Below, piece by piece: positions 1-7,247 of a DNA stretch of 11,086 nt. Positions within the stretch are counted from its first letter, which is position 1, and each line of letters starts with the position of its first letter. Location of the stretch: the NCBI GenBank assembly GCA_002471375.1, contig DKPV01000030.1:1-11086 (forward strand), given 5' to 3'. Both the position numbers and the translations under genes were made by a program. This DNA comes from Flavobacteriales bacterium UBA7325. Lineage in GTDB: Bacteria; Bacteroidota; Bacteroidia; Flavobacteriales_D; Crocinitomicaceae. Under the pieces are notes generated by a model. The model did no database searches and was not told the DNA's origin. It saw nothing but the letters and a program-made list of their open reading frames with translations.

Positions 1-716
1 CTATATATCAGAACAATGCATGTACGAATGTTCTGTTTTATATGACATGGGGATATGAAGATGGCTACGAATTCAGACCAGAAGTTGATTCTTACGAGAA
101 AATGGCGGACAGTATCGAAAAAGGGTATCAGTACATAGGAGAGATCTACGACGTGCCAGTGGTTCCCGTTGGAATGGTTTGGAAAGAGGTTAAGTCTTCT
201 ACTGAGATTGATCTTTATTCTGATGATAGAGCTCATCCAAGTTCGAAAGGGTCTTACCTCATTGCAAATACTTTTTTTGAATCGATTTTTGGAATTCCAG
301 CTACTAAGAACCTTTTCATAGTAAGAGAACGCGATGCAGAGAAAATTCGCGAGTCTGTTACAGCAGTGTTAGAAAGTGATCGCGCAGAATACAAACTTGA
401 CCGATTTCAAATTTCTATTGAACCTAGAATAGTAGAGCCTTCTGACACTGTCAAAGAAGTGAAATTTGAGGTTGAACATGAAGCTTCATTTCCTGATGCT
501 GACTCAATCCTATGGTCATTTGATGATGATTCAACTTCAGACGAGTGGTCAGGGATACATTTGTTTACTGATGATAGCCCACGCCAAGTTAAAGTTGTGA
601 TTACCGACCGATGTGGAGCTAAGAGAGTCTATCATCGACAGATTTTATTCATAACAGCTGAGAATCGACGCCTTAGACGAAGGCTAGAACGAAAGGCTAG
701 GAAGGGTAAAGGCTAA
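1..716 (+). CDS. SGNH-type hydrolase with C-terminal PKD-like domain (5' end missing)
   Basis: The frame is open to the left edge (first full codon at base 3), so the ATG at 42 is probably internal and the N-terminal part with the nucleophile serine lies outside. What is visible starts with a VLFYMTWGYEDG-like strand followed, about 60 residues later, by DDRAHPSSKGSYL, the Asp-x-x-His block that closes the catalytic triad in SGNH/GDSL hydrolases. Counting from the ATG at 42, D62 and H65 are the triad candidates. Residues about 138-205 resemble a PKD/Ig-like beta domain (LWSFDDDSTS is the usual W-x-F-x-D-G-x-x-S strand), and the last 20 residues are strongly basic. The family removes acyl groups from polysaccharides or other esters; the substrate here is unknown. 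It ends 16 bases from the convergent acyltransferase gene, so a link to acylated glycans is plausible but inferred. Confidence 0.72.
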   Translation, partial: IYQNNACTNVLFYMTWGYEDGYEFRPEVDSYEKMADSIEKGYQYIGEIYDVPVVPVGMVWKEVKSSTEIDLYSDDRAHPSSKGSYLIANTFFESIFGIPATKNLFIVRERDAEKIRESVTAVLESDRAEYKLDRFQISIEPRIVEPSDTVKEVKFEVEHEASFPDADSILWSFDDDSTSDEWSGIHLFTDDSPRQVKVVITDRCGAKRVYHRQILFITAENRRLRRRLERKARKGKG

Positions 717-732
717 CGATCAATACGCACTT

Positions 733-1875
733 TTAGCGTTTCTGGGAGACGAAGAAAAGCTTATCAAAGAATTTTTTTATTGGGCTAAGGATGAAGTCTA
801 ATTTCAACTTGATCCAATCAAGATACTTAATAAGTAGTACAAACGTTGCAATAAATAGCGATGCACCAATAAACACTTCCCAAGGACCAAGTGACTTGTG
901 ACAGTAATCGTTGATCCCAATTCCAATCACACTACCATAAAGGATCATCATGTGAATGATGTAGATTGTAAGGGTGTTTTGCCCAACCTTAAGGAACAAA
1001 TTTGTGTCTTTGATTCGATCACCTATCAACTTGTCTATTGTAATCAGTATACCGAGAATCAATAGTACCATACCGACTTTCTCGTAGAGCCAATTCAAGT
1101 GCGCGAATTTGTAACCAAATGAAGGTGAGATCCATTGAGCAATAGAATCTACACCATTGAGTAATTCAGTAGGATAGAAGAAGATCAATGCGCCAATGAC
1201 CATAAAGGAGAAAGGGAAATAGAACTTCGTTACTTTATTATGAAAGGCAAAGACGAGCGCACCAATCATACCACCAAACATTGTAAATCCCATGGAAGGG
1301 AAGATGGGGAAAATTGCATGGTTTCTAGGTCCATGAAATGCATTTTGCGCAAAGTGCCATAGACCTTTTGGCCATGGTTCCCCCTCTGGTAATTCTCGAA
1401 AGAAAAGGTAAAAGCCGAAAACAGTAAATCCAGCAACGAAGAAATAAATCCAGAGTGGGATGAAGCGCACGAGTTTGTAGATACCGTAGATTATCAGGAT
1501 AGTGAAAATCCCAACTGCGATACACTCTAAGACATGGAATGCATAGTATTGTAATAAATAACCCCAAAAGAACAACTCAACAACACGTTTAAACCCTTTT
1601 CTGACTCGTAGATTACTGATATATCCTTTATCTCCATTCTTGAGTAGTAAGTAAACAAATATTAATCCTGTTACCGTCAAGAACATTGGTGCAGTAAAGC
1701 CTCTAATGAATACCCATGTAGCATAAATTGCATTGCTTGGATCTCGTGCTTCTAAAATCAGTGAATCGTCCACGAAATGCCCCTCTAACATTAATAGGAT
1801 CGCCAAAGAACGAGCCATGTCAATGAACTTGAGTCTCACTCTTGGTTTACTAGCTACGGCGTTTGTTAGTGACAT
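733..1875 (-). CDS. Multi-pass membrane acyltransferase, DUF1624/HGSNAT-like (paralogue 2)
   Basis: A 380-residue integral membrane protein with about ten hydrophobic segments. Motifs shared with its upstream neighbour are FIDMARS (17-23), GHF (32-34), RGFTAPMF (58-65), FHVLECIAVG (113-122), FHGP (180-183) and GQNTLTIYIIH (298-308). This arrangement fits the heparan-alpha-glucosaminide N-acetyltransferase-like family (DUF1624), which carries acyl groups across the inner membrane to glycans; His33 and His114 are candidate functional residues. Compared with the paralogue at 1915-3066, about 17 residues are absent between LLQ (107-109) and YYAFHV (110-115), near base 1548, with the frame kept. 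The ATG at 1875 is 39 bases after the previous stop. The C-terminus is a basic amphipathic tail. The family call is fairly secure; the acyl donor, the acceptor and whether this shortened copy is active are not known. Confidence 0.78.
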   Translation of the reverse strand: MSLTNAVASKPRVRLKFIDMARSLAILLMLEGHFVDDSLILEARDPSNAIYATWVFIRGFTAPMFLTVTGLIFVYLLLKNGDKGYISNLRVRKGFKRVVELFFWGYLLQYYAFHVLECIAVGIFTILIIYGIYKLVRFIPLWIYFFVAGFTVFGFYLFFRELPEGEPWPKGLWHFAQNAFHGPRNHAIFPIFPSMGFTMFGGMIGALVFAFHNKVTKFYFPFSFMVIGALIFFYPTELLNGVDSIAQWISPSFGYKFAHLNWLYEKVGMVLLILGILITIDKLIGDRIKDTNLFLKVGQNTLTIYIIHMMILYGSVIGIGINDYCHKSLGPWEVFIGASLFIATFVLLIKYLDWIKLKLDFILSPIKKFFDKLFFVSQKR

Positions 1876-1895
1876 TTCTTAGAGTTGATTTCAGG

Positions 1896-1903
1896 CAAAA
1901 TTA
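1896..1903 (-). promoter_or_regulatory. Possible Bacteroidota -7 promoter element
   Basis: On the minus strand the sequence reads TAATTTTG, an exact TAnnTTTG match, ending about 20 bases before the ATG at 1875. No TTG (-33) lies at the usual 17-23 base spacing, so this may be a weak internal promoter for the second acyltransferase or a chance match in AT-rich spacer. Confidence 0.22.
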
Positions 1904-1914
1904 AACAAATTAAA

Positions 1915-3066
1915 CTAACGCTCTTCTCGTTTAGTTCGGACCAATCTTTTTGGTATGGACTTAATGACTCTCATCACTCCAGGTTGAACTTTACTTAACA
2001 GCGCAAAGAACAAGATGAACCCAAAGGCACCAAGGATTGTTTGCGTTGTTGAAAGTGAATCTTCATAGTATGTTTTTATCCCAATACCAATGATTGCACC
2101 ATAGAGAATAATTACATGAAGAATGTAGATTACTAGTGTATTTTGTCCCATTAAAATGAATAGTGTAGTTCTTTTTTTCACGATTCGTTCTACATACATT
2201 AATATCGTGAGCAACAGTAATATTTCAGCGAATCGATAAAAGAACCAAACGCTTCGGCGAAAGGCAACTTCTGGTTCTAACGCATAGTCGATAAATGTAA
2301 AAACACCTTTGAACGCAAAGCATATGATCACGCCTACAAGAAGAAACTTGATGGGAAACCACTTTCCTCTAATTTTATCACCAGCGGATCGAACGTAAGC
2401 TCCAACTGCACCACCTAGTAGTACATAGCCCAACCATGGGGTTAGCGGGAATATGGAATGAGGACCGTGGAAAATATTCTGAATTACTTCATGAGCGCCA
2501 GAAGGAAAGTGATGATCTCCCAATGATTTCAAAAGAGGATGCAATGTAAATGCCGCTATTCCTAGAATGGTAAGCATTAGCCACAGTGGAATTGTCTTGA
2601 TGATTTTATGGATAATGTATATGGAAATGATAATTAATATCCCAACACCAATGCATTGTAACACATGGAAGGCGTAAAAACGACCTGTTACCTTTCCAGC
2701 CATATAATAGCTGAGGTTCTTATAGTTCAATTGTAGTATGTAACCCCAGATGATGATTGTGATAGCTCGTTTTACTCCGCGACGTACACGTTTTTGTTTC
2801 CAAATGGGTTGTTCATTGGGTCCAGTAAGCAAGTAAACAAAAATTAACCCAGTTATGGAGAAGAATAGGGGGGCAGTAAAACCTCTAAATTGGAACCAAA
2901 CATCGAACAAGATACTTCCTGATGTACCATTTGTGGAAATAGTACCGCGCATTACGTCATAATCTTCGAACGTCAAGGAGATGAAATGTCCCTGTAACAT
3001 CATGATAATCGCTATACTTCGAGCGGCATCAATGAACCAAAGGCGCTTACTAGTAGTCTGTGTCAA
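1915..3066 (-). CDS. Multi-pass membrane acyltransferase, DUF1624/HGSNAT-like (paralogue 1)
   Basis: A 383-residue membrane protein, paralogous over its full length to the next gene in the operon. Conserved blocks are FIDAARS (11-17), GHF (26-28), RGFTAPLFF (61-69), FHVLQCIGVG (133-142), FHGPHSIFPLTPWLGY (199-214) and MGQNTLVIYILH (306-317), separated by hydrophobic helices; the tail is rich in Lys and Arg. These fit the DUF1624/HGSNAT-like transmembrane acyltransferases that acetylate or otherwise acylate sugars from a cytoplasmic donor. The start is TTG at 3066: the frame is closed by the upstream gene's own TAG (3097-3099), and there is no ATG or GTG before FIDAARS; the next Met codons lie inside the first helix. 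It is 30 bases downstream of the OmpA-like gene and probably cotranscribed with it. Glycan or lipid target unknown. Confidence 0.8.
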   Translation of the reverse strand: MTQTTSKRLWFIDAARSIAIIMMLQGHFISLTFEDYDVMRGTISTNGTSGSILFDVWFQFRGFTAPLFFSITGLIFVYLLTGPNEQPIWKQKRVRRGVKRAITIIIWGYILQLNYKNLSYYMAGKVTGRFYAFHVLQCIGVGILIIISIYIIHKIIKTIPLWLMLTILGIAAFTLHPLLKSLGDHHFPSGAHEVIQNIFHGPHSIFPLTPWLGYVLLGGAVGAYVRSAGDKIRGKWFPIKFLLVGVIICFAFKGVFTFIDYALEPEVAFRRSVWFFYRFAEILLLLTILMYVERIVKKRTTLFILMGQNTLVIYILHVIILYGAIIGIGIKTYYEDSLSTTQTILGAFGFILFFALLSKVQPGVMRVIKSIPKRLVRTKREER

Positions 3067-3083
3067 GATTCCAATATTTCGCG

Positions 3084-3091
3084 CAAAGTTA
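3084..3091 (-). promoter_or_regulatory. Possible Bacteroidota -7 promoter element
   Basis: The minus strand reads TAACTTTG, an exact TAnnTTTG match, in the 30-base gap before the TTG start at 3066. There is no TTG at the expected -33 distance. It could give the two acyltransferases some independent transcription; the short spacing to the start codon (about 17 bases) resembles that of the paa promoters in this window. Confidence 0.25.
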
Positions 3092-3096
3092 ACAAA

Positions 3097-5334
3097 CTAC
3101 TTGATCTCGGTGGAGATGTAGAGACGTAATTCCTTGTCCGAATCTTTGAGTTTAACGTAGATTGATTTTACAGCGAATCCAATGATGTTTTCTGTGTCGA
3201 CTTTCATCTTAACTTCAGTTGATTCACTTGGAGCAAGTACCTTAGTCTCGGCATCTGCTGAAGTACAGTCACATGGAATCCTAATGTTCTCGATTTCTAT
3301 AGCCTCATTTGATCGATTCTTAATGGTAAAGGTCGCCTCAAGGACATCACCATGTTTTGTTTCTCCTAGATCAATTACAGGTTGATCACTGATGAGCGCA
3401 AATTCTTCATCATCATCTAAGTAACTAACACTTTGAATCTCTATTTTCCGTTCGATAGCAGCAGCTCTTGAGTAAACAGAATTTTGAACATCATTCGGAT
3501 TATCACTTGTCAGTTGATTTGCCGTGTATTCGCCAAATGGGACATGTGAGAAAATTACTTTCCCGCCATTCTCCGCCGTAGCATCAAGATATTTCACAAA
3601 AATTCCATCATCGAATTCACGCATGTAATTGATAAGGGATTTGATTCTCCTTTTCGTCAGATTGACATTATAATCTGTCTTTGCTAATGGACTTGCAAAT
3701 CCTTTTATGGTAATATTAATTTTTGACCCTTTATCTAGCTCTTCTAGCAATAAGGTTCGGAATAGTTTTAAATCTGAGACTCCTTTATCTACATATTCGA
3801 TAAAAAAGTTTTCAATGTCTTCTTCCGCGTCATCAGAATTCGTTCCAGATAATCCTTTTGAATACTCCTTTTTGTATTTCTCCAGCATGGCTGTGTAGCC
3901 ATTGTAAGAGTCTATATAATTGATTTTTGTCGTTGTATCTCTTGTTCTAGGATTAGGCTCATCGTTGTGAAAGTAGAGGGTAACAGGTAGGCGTTTGTTC
4001 AAATCCGCTAGTGTTTCTTCCGGTGTGGGTGGAATGATCACAACAGGTGGCTTCAGACTAAAAATATCACTACAACATGTAGGGTTCTTACTATAAAGTA
4101 CGCCTATTCGATTGGATGTAATGTAGCCTGTATCTATATCTTTGAAATAATAAAGATCATTTGCAGGACTATTGATAGGAAGACCGGCATTAAGCGGTTT
4201 TTCAAATTTCGTAGTATAGGTTGAGTAAAATACATCATAGCCTCCAAATCCGTCATGCCATGCTGATGAAAAGTATAGTTTTTGTTCTCCTGAATTCCAC
4301 CAAGGGGTTACATCATTATCTCTTGTGTTCAGCGCTTTAATTGCTCTAACCTTACTGTATTGATTGCCATTTCTAATCTTACTGGTATAAATATCCATTC
4401 CTCCTTTACCGCCTTCTCGATCTGAAGCGAAAATGAGAACTTCTTGCCCTTTTAATTCAGCAATGGTTGGCATACTGGTATTAGTGCCAGGTTCATTTAT
4501 GATCTCACTTAATGAATCTAATGCAAACCATTGACCATTGCCATATTGCGCTACCATAATCTTGCAGGTGTACTCAAAGTTCCTTTCAGTACAGAGACTA
4601 AAGTAATAACGACTTCCATCTAAGGAGAATGAGCCATTACCAGTATTTAATTCCTCAATGAAGAGTTCCTTGATTTGTTCAGATGATTCAAAAGTCAAGT
4701 CGGATTTTTTACTTCTATAGAGAGACGTTTTGTAAATTGGAGAGTAGACTTCTTCAGAGGCACTGATAGAATCAGCCCTGAGGCTAGAGAAGATCAGTTC
4801 ACCGTTGTAGATTCCATGACCAAATTCTGAGTTCTGAGTGTTTACTGTCTCTGGCAGTCTACTGAATTCAACATCTGCAGTATCGATCAATGCGCTTTTT
4901 GCCCAAATCGTACTGGATAATTCACGCTTCGACTTTTGATAGAGATAACCTTTCTTCTCCTTATAATATTTCTTTTTAGCAAGCTTGAACGTTGCAATGG
5001 CATCATCATACTTTCCATTTTGTTTTTGCATGAGCCCCCAGTTTAATAAACTCGATGGGTAAATAGCGGCCTCTTCACGACCATAAACTTTTTCGTAATA
5101 ATACTCCGCTTTGCGGTAATCCTTATAGGCACGAAGGGTCTGAGCATAATTCCAGAGGATATCAACAGTTGCCGAATCGATCTCCATAGCTTTTTCATAG
5201 TACTGGAGCGCATAGAAGTAGTCTCCTTTGTCATATTGTTCCTGAGCAAAGTCTAAATACTTGGAAAGATTATTCTGACCAAACAACATAGAGCTAGTGC
5301 AAATAAATGCGAAGACTAAATATAATCTGGACAT
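3097..5334 (-). CDS. TPR / PD40 propeller / OmpA-like / DUF1573 cell-envelope protein
   Basis: A 745-residue exported protein with signal peptide (1-19, ending SMLFG before Q20). Residues about 22-130 form TPR-like helical repeats (EQYDKGDYFYALQYYEKAME). Residues about 155-425 form a WD40-like PD40 beta-propeller with blades such as FGHGIYNGELIFSS, SFSLDGSRYYFS, VLIFASDREGGKGGMDIY and KLYFSSAWHDGFGGYDVFY. A Pro-rich hinge (430-437) leads to an expanded OmpA_C-like region (449-632): LPVTLYFHNDEPNPR, then GFASPLAKTDYNVNLTKRR with the Asp and Arg positions used for peptidoglycan binding, then ERKIEI. Residues 652-742 match DUF1573 (DLGETKHGDVLEATFTIKN, CDCTS with C688 and C690). The order TPR-propeller-OmpA recalls PorE/PG1058 of the type IX secretion system, which bridges outer-membrane complexes to peptidoglycan; the terminal DUF1573 is extra. 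Its ATG lies inside the 3' end of the PorP/SprF gene. Role in T9SS itself is inferred. Confidence 0.85.
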   Translation of the reverse strand: MSRLYLVFAFICTSSMLFGQNNLSKYLDFAQEQYDKGDYFYALQYYEKAMEIDSATVDILWNYAQTLRAYKDYRKAEYYYEKVYGREEAAIYPSSLLNWGLMQKQNGKYDDAIATFKLAKKKYYKEKKGYLYQKSKRELSSTIWAKSALIDTADVEFSRLPETVNTQNSEFGHGIYNGELIFSSLRADSISASEEVYSPIYKTSLYRSKKSDLTFESSEQIKELFIEELNTGNGSFSLDGSRYYFSLCTERNFEYTCKIMVAQYGNGQWFALDSLSEIINEPGTNTSMPTIAELKGQEVLIFASDREGGKGGMDIYTSKIRNGNQYSKVRAIKALNTRDNDVTPWWNSGEQKLYFSSAWHDGFGGYDVFYSTYTTKFEKPLNAGLPINSPANDLYYFKDIDTGYITSNRIGVLYSKNPTCCSDIFSLKPPVVIIPPTPEETLADLNKRLPVTLYFHNDEPNPRTRDTTTKINYIDSYNGYTAMLEKYKKEYSKGLSGTNSDDAEEDIENFFIEYVDKGVSDLKLFRTLLLEELDKGSKINITIKGFASPLAKTDYNVNLTKRRIKSLINYMREFDDGIFVKYLDATAENGGKVIFSHVPFGEYTANQLTSDNPNDVQNSVYSRAAAIERKIEIQSVSYLDDDEEFALISDQPVIDLGETKHGDVLEATFTIKNRSNEAIEIENIRIPCDCTSADAETKVLAPSESTEVKMKVDTENIIGFAVKSIYVKLKDSDKELRLYISTEIK

Positions 5335-6323
5335 ATTCTGTGTACGATCTTTTTTGGTTTAAAACGATGCATGATATAACGAATGGCGATCTCTAGCCCC
5401 CCTCTTAATCTACTAGCGGGAACGAGTTTGGAGAAGTTGATATCATAGCTTACTCCTACGAACCAACTTTGATAATCCATTCCAACCGACAGACAAGCTG
5501 CATCCCGGTTTCTATAGAAAGCACCAGCATATAAAGCTCGATACTCACCCAAACGGTTAATGAGCGTGTATTTCACTCTCGAGCCTATTAGGAATTCTCG
5601 ATATGATCCTTGAATATTGAATTGTATGCCCGGTACTAAATCCCAATCGTAATTTAATTTATAGATTCCTTTAGCAAATATGTTCGTGCGTATGTCGCGC
5701 TCAACGGTTGCTCCAAAAAATCCTTGATTCGGTTTATTTAGATTAAAGACACTAAATCCACCTGTAAAATTAAAGCGATCATTTTTGTAGTATTGATAAA
5801 CAGCGCCCATTCCTAGGGAGAAATTACTCTGTCGTTCTGATTGAAAGGTCTCATTTGTGGATAGAGCTGGATTGAACTGCGTACCGTCAAATTGACTATC
5901 GAAGTAGAACTGATCTGCGTTAAATTGCCTATGATTTAGCCCAAGATTAAAGCCTGGTCGGACAGAATGCATTGAATCTGCAGTCAACTTAAGTAGATAT
6001 GACATGTTCAATTGGGCTTCCATTGTTCTGAATTTGCCGTCTCCTACAACATCATGAAAGAGGAGAAGACCAAGCCCTAAGTTTTTATTAAAATTTGGCT
6101 TGGTATCGACTGATAAAGAAACGGTATTGAAAGGAACTGTGACAGATCTCCATTGATCCCGATAATTTCCAATGAAGCGAGTGTCACCATTAAATTGACC
6201 AGTATTAGCGGGATTTTGATAGATTGGGTTATCATTAAACTGCGACCAGTGAATATCTTGACTCAATGCTATAGCACTCAGTAGTAGTGTGAAAATGAAC
6301 GAATATGTTTTAATATTTGTCAA
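5316..6323 (-). CDS. PorP/SprF family type IX secretion-associated outer membrane protein
   Basis: A 335-residue protein with a signal peptide (hydrophobic 8-20, likely cleavage around ALS/Q22). The mature start, QDIHWSQFNDNPIYQNPANTG, followed by FIGNYRDQWRSV, is the hallmark of the PorP/SprF family. The rest alternates aromatic and polar residues as an outer-membrane beta-barrel does, and it ends with the family's FKPKK...CP tail (CPDYI, 331-335). Family members assist type IX secretion or the surface display of large adhesins such as SprB, generally beside an OmpA-like partner; many genomes carry several copies, so the specific client cannot be named. The start appears to be TTG at 6323: an in-frame TGA lies seven codons upstream and there is no ATG before the signal peptide. 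It overlaps the next gene by 19 bases, so translation is probably coupled. Confidence 0.88.
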   Translation of the reverse strand: MTNIKTYSFIFTLLLSAIALSQDIHWSQFNDNPIYQNPANTGQFNGDTRFIGNYRDQWRSVTVPFNTVSLSVDTKPNFNKNLGLGLLLFHDVVGDGKFRTMEAQLNMSYLLKLTADSMHSVRPGFNLGLNHRQFNADQFYFDSQFDGTQFNPALSTNETFQSERQSNFSLGMGAVYQYYKNDRFNFTGGFSVFNLNKPNQGFFGATVERDIRTNIFAKGIYKLNYDWDLVPGIQFNIQGSYREFLIGSRVKYTLINRLGEYRALYAGAFYRNRDAACLSVGMDYQSWFVGVSYDINFSKLVPASRLRGGLEIAIRYIMHRFKPKKIVHRICPDYI

Positions 6324-6361
6324 ATGGTCGTAATCTAACGATCAAGTTACGAAAAAGAATT

Positions 6362-6409
6362 GTCATCAGTGTGTTCTGACTTGCGTCAATTATAGATAAC
6401 AATGATGAC
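6362..6409. repeat. Nested inverted repeats upstream of the PorP/SprF gene
   Basis: Outer arms GTCATCA (6362-6368) and TGATGAC (6403-6409) are perfect 7-base complements. Between them are TGTT (6372-6375)/AACA (6398-6401) and TGAC (6377-6380)/GTCA (6385-6388), which nest on the same axis but with an uneven bulge. This occupies most of the 85-base gap between the small membrane gene and the PorP/SprF gene, touching the stop codon of the former. There is no U-run, so it is not a classical terminator; it could be an mRNA structure or an operator, or chance. Confidence 0.25.
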
Positions 6410-6618
6410 TATATCTCTCCAAGAAATACTAAGAGTAGAATTATTGCAATCACGAGAAGAAAAAGAAACATTTTCGGGTCTCGAAACAATGGCTTCTTTC
6501 CACGTTTAGTTAATTTTTCATAGTCGTGGTGGAGACGCGAGAAATCCTTCTGACGCTTAATCTGAGCTTCAGATGGATTCAAATCCTTTTTATCTTTATT
6601 TAGGGTGAACTTTCTCAT
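6409..6618 (-). CDS. Small tail-anchored membrane protein, coupled to ECF sigma factor
   Basis: A 69-residue protein of unknown function. Residues 1-50 are polar and strongly basic (many Lys/Arg, with LNPSEAQIKRQKDFSRLHHDY and KLTKRGKKPLFRDP), and residues 50-66 are one hydrophobic segment (MFLFLLVIAIILLLVFL) followed only by GEI. With a positive N-side this predicts a cytoplasmic domain anchored by its C-terminus. I take the ATG at 6618 as the start because it forms an ATGA overlap with the stop of the sigma gene, the usual sign of translational coupling; a GTG at 6633 would add five residues. No zinc-binding anti-sigma motif (HxxxCxxC) is present, so it is not a recognisable anti-sigma factor, though position and topology would suit a membrane partner of the sigma factor. 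That role is inference. Confidence 0.7.
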   Translation of the reverse strand: MRKFTLNKDKKDLNPSEAQIKRQKDFSRLHHDYEKLTKRGKKPLFRDPKMFLFLLVIAIILLLVFLGEI

Positions 6619-7184
6619 TTGTCGTTCTTCCACATTTTATTAATTCTCTCTAAAATACGATAAGTTCGCATTTTAGCATTCGCCTCCGATATTTTATAGA
6701 TTTCAGCTATTTGCTTAAAACTCATTTCCTGAAAAAATCGAAGTTCAATGAGGTCTAAATGATCACCTTCCAAATTGTTTAACATCTCAACCAATTGTTC
6801 TTGTTGATCACTTGTCATATACTCTGTTGAAAGACTAGCTTCAACTGCAACATCTATAACTCTGTTCTCATCGATTGGTACAGCAAAATTCTTTTTCAGT
6901 TTTCGAAAATGCATCGAAACTTCATTCTGCGCAATTCGATAAAGCCAACTACTAAATGGTAATCCTCGATCTTCATATTTCTCTATGTTCATCATCGCTT
7001 TTATGAAGGTTTGTTGTGTAATATCTCCTGCTAAATCTTCATCACCACCGAGGCGTTTGAAAACAAATCGGAAAATCTGGTCGAAATACTTGTTATAAAG
7101 AGCACCAAAGTAGGATTGATCCTTTTTTGAAAGGGCAATTACTTCAGATTCTGTGTGTTGAGTGATATTTCGTTTAGCTGCCAA
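6615..7184 (-). CDS. ECF-family RNA polymerase sigma factor (sigma-70 family)
   Basis: A 189-residue sigma factor with only the two domains typical of the ECF group. Region 2 spans about 24-97 (core-binding DITQQTFIKAM at 54-64 and -10-recognition helix FSSWLYRIAQNEVSMHFRK at 77-95). Region 4 spans about 130-182, with the helix-turn-helix MSFKQIAEIYKISEANAKMRTYRIL. It would direct RNA polymerase to a small regulon, commonly envelope or stress functions. The start is best placed at TTG 7184: an in-frame TAA sits five codons upstream and no ATG occurs before region 2. A good promoter lies about 36-63 bases upstream of that TTG. Its stop overlaps the start of the 69-residue membrane protein, and the PorP/SprF operon follows on the same strand 85 bases later. 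Regulon unknown. Confidence 0.88.
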   Translation of the reverse strand: MAAKRNITQHTESEVIALSKKDQSYFGALYNKYFDQIFRFVFKRLGGDEDLAGDITQQTFIKAMMNIEKYEDRGLPFSSWLYRIAQNEVSMHFRKLKKNFAVPIDENRVIDVAVEASLSTEYMTSDQQEQLVEMLNNLEGDHLDLIELRFFQEMSFKQIAEIYKISEANAKMRTYRILERINKMWKNDK

Positions 7185-7207
7185 AAAAGCGTTCGTTTAC
7201 TATAGAA

Positions 7208-7230
7208 TGTTACATATTACAAAAGTAACA
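7208..7230. promoter_or_regulatory. Inverted repeat over the sigma-gene promoter
   Basis: TGTTAC (7208-7213) and GTAACA (7225-7230) are perfect complements separated by 11 bases, centred at 7219 and covering the -7 element of the sigma gene. The geometry suits a dimeric repressor or autoregulatory site. Six-base arms can also arise by chance. Confidence 0.28.
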
Positions 7231-7247
7231 GGAAAGATTGAATTCAA
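7220..7247 (-). promoter_or_regulatory. Bacteroidota-type promoter for the ECF sigma gene
   Basis: On the minus strand a TTG (7247-7245) is followed after 17 bases by TACTTTTG (7227-7220), an exact TAnnTTTG. This is the spacing described for the primary sigma factor of Bacteroidota, and it is the only promoter in the window with both elements. Transcription would begin near 7213, giving a leader of roughly 30 bases before the TTG start at 7184. The TTG lies inside a perfect 12-base palindrome, ATTGAATTCAAT (7237-7248). Confidence 0.5.

Noticed and set aside
717..790. Possible bidirectional terminator: interrupted stem (CTTTT at 730-734 with AAAAG further on) followed by a T7 run at about 772-778
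   Set aside because: The stem has a bulge, the T-run lies about 14 bases beyond it, and most of it is inside the end of the acyltransferase gene, so it does not look like a standard terminator.
1325..1567. Open frame on the minus strand of 80 codons inside the second acyltransferase
   Set aside because: It is an out-of-frame overlap with a clearly conserved gene and its protein has no recognisable features.
3182..3898. Open frames on the plus strand at 3182-3385 and 3707-3898
   Set aside because: They lie antisense to the OmpA-like gene, are low-complexity in Ser/Phe, and have no homology I recognise; they are shadows of the real reading frame.
6324..6408. Search for a TTG/TAnnTTTG promoter directly before the PorP/SprF gene
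   Set aside because: Only a near match (TAACTTGA) is present, so the operon may be read through from the sigma unit or use an alternative sigma factor; I could not call a promoter.
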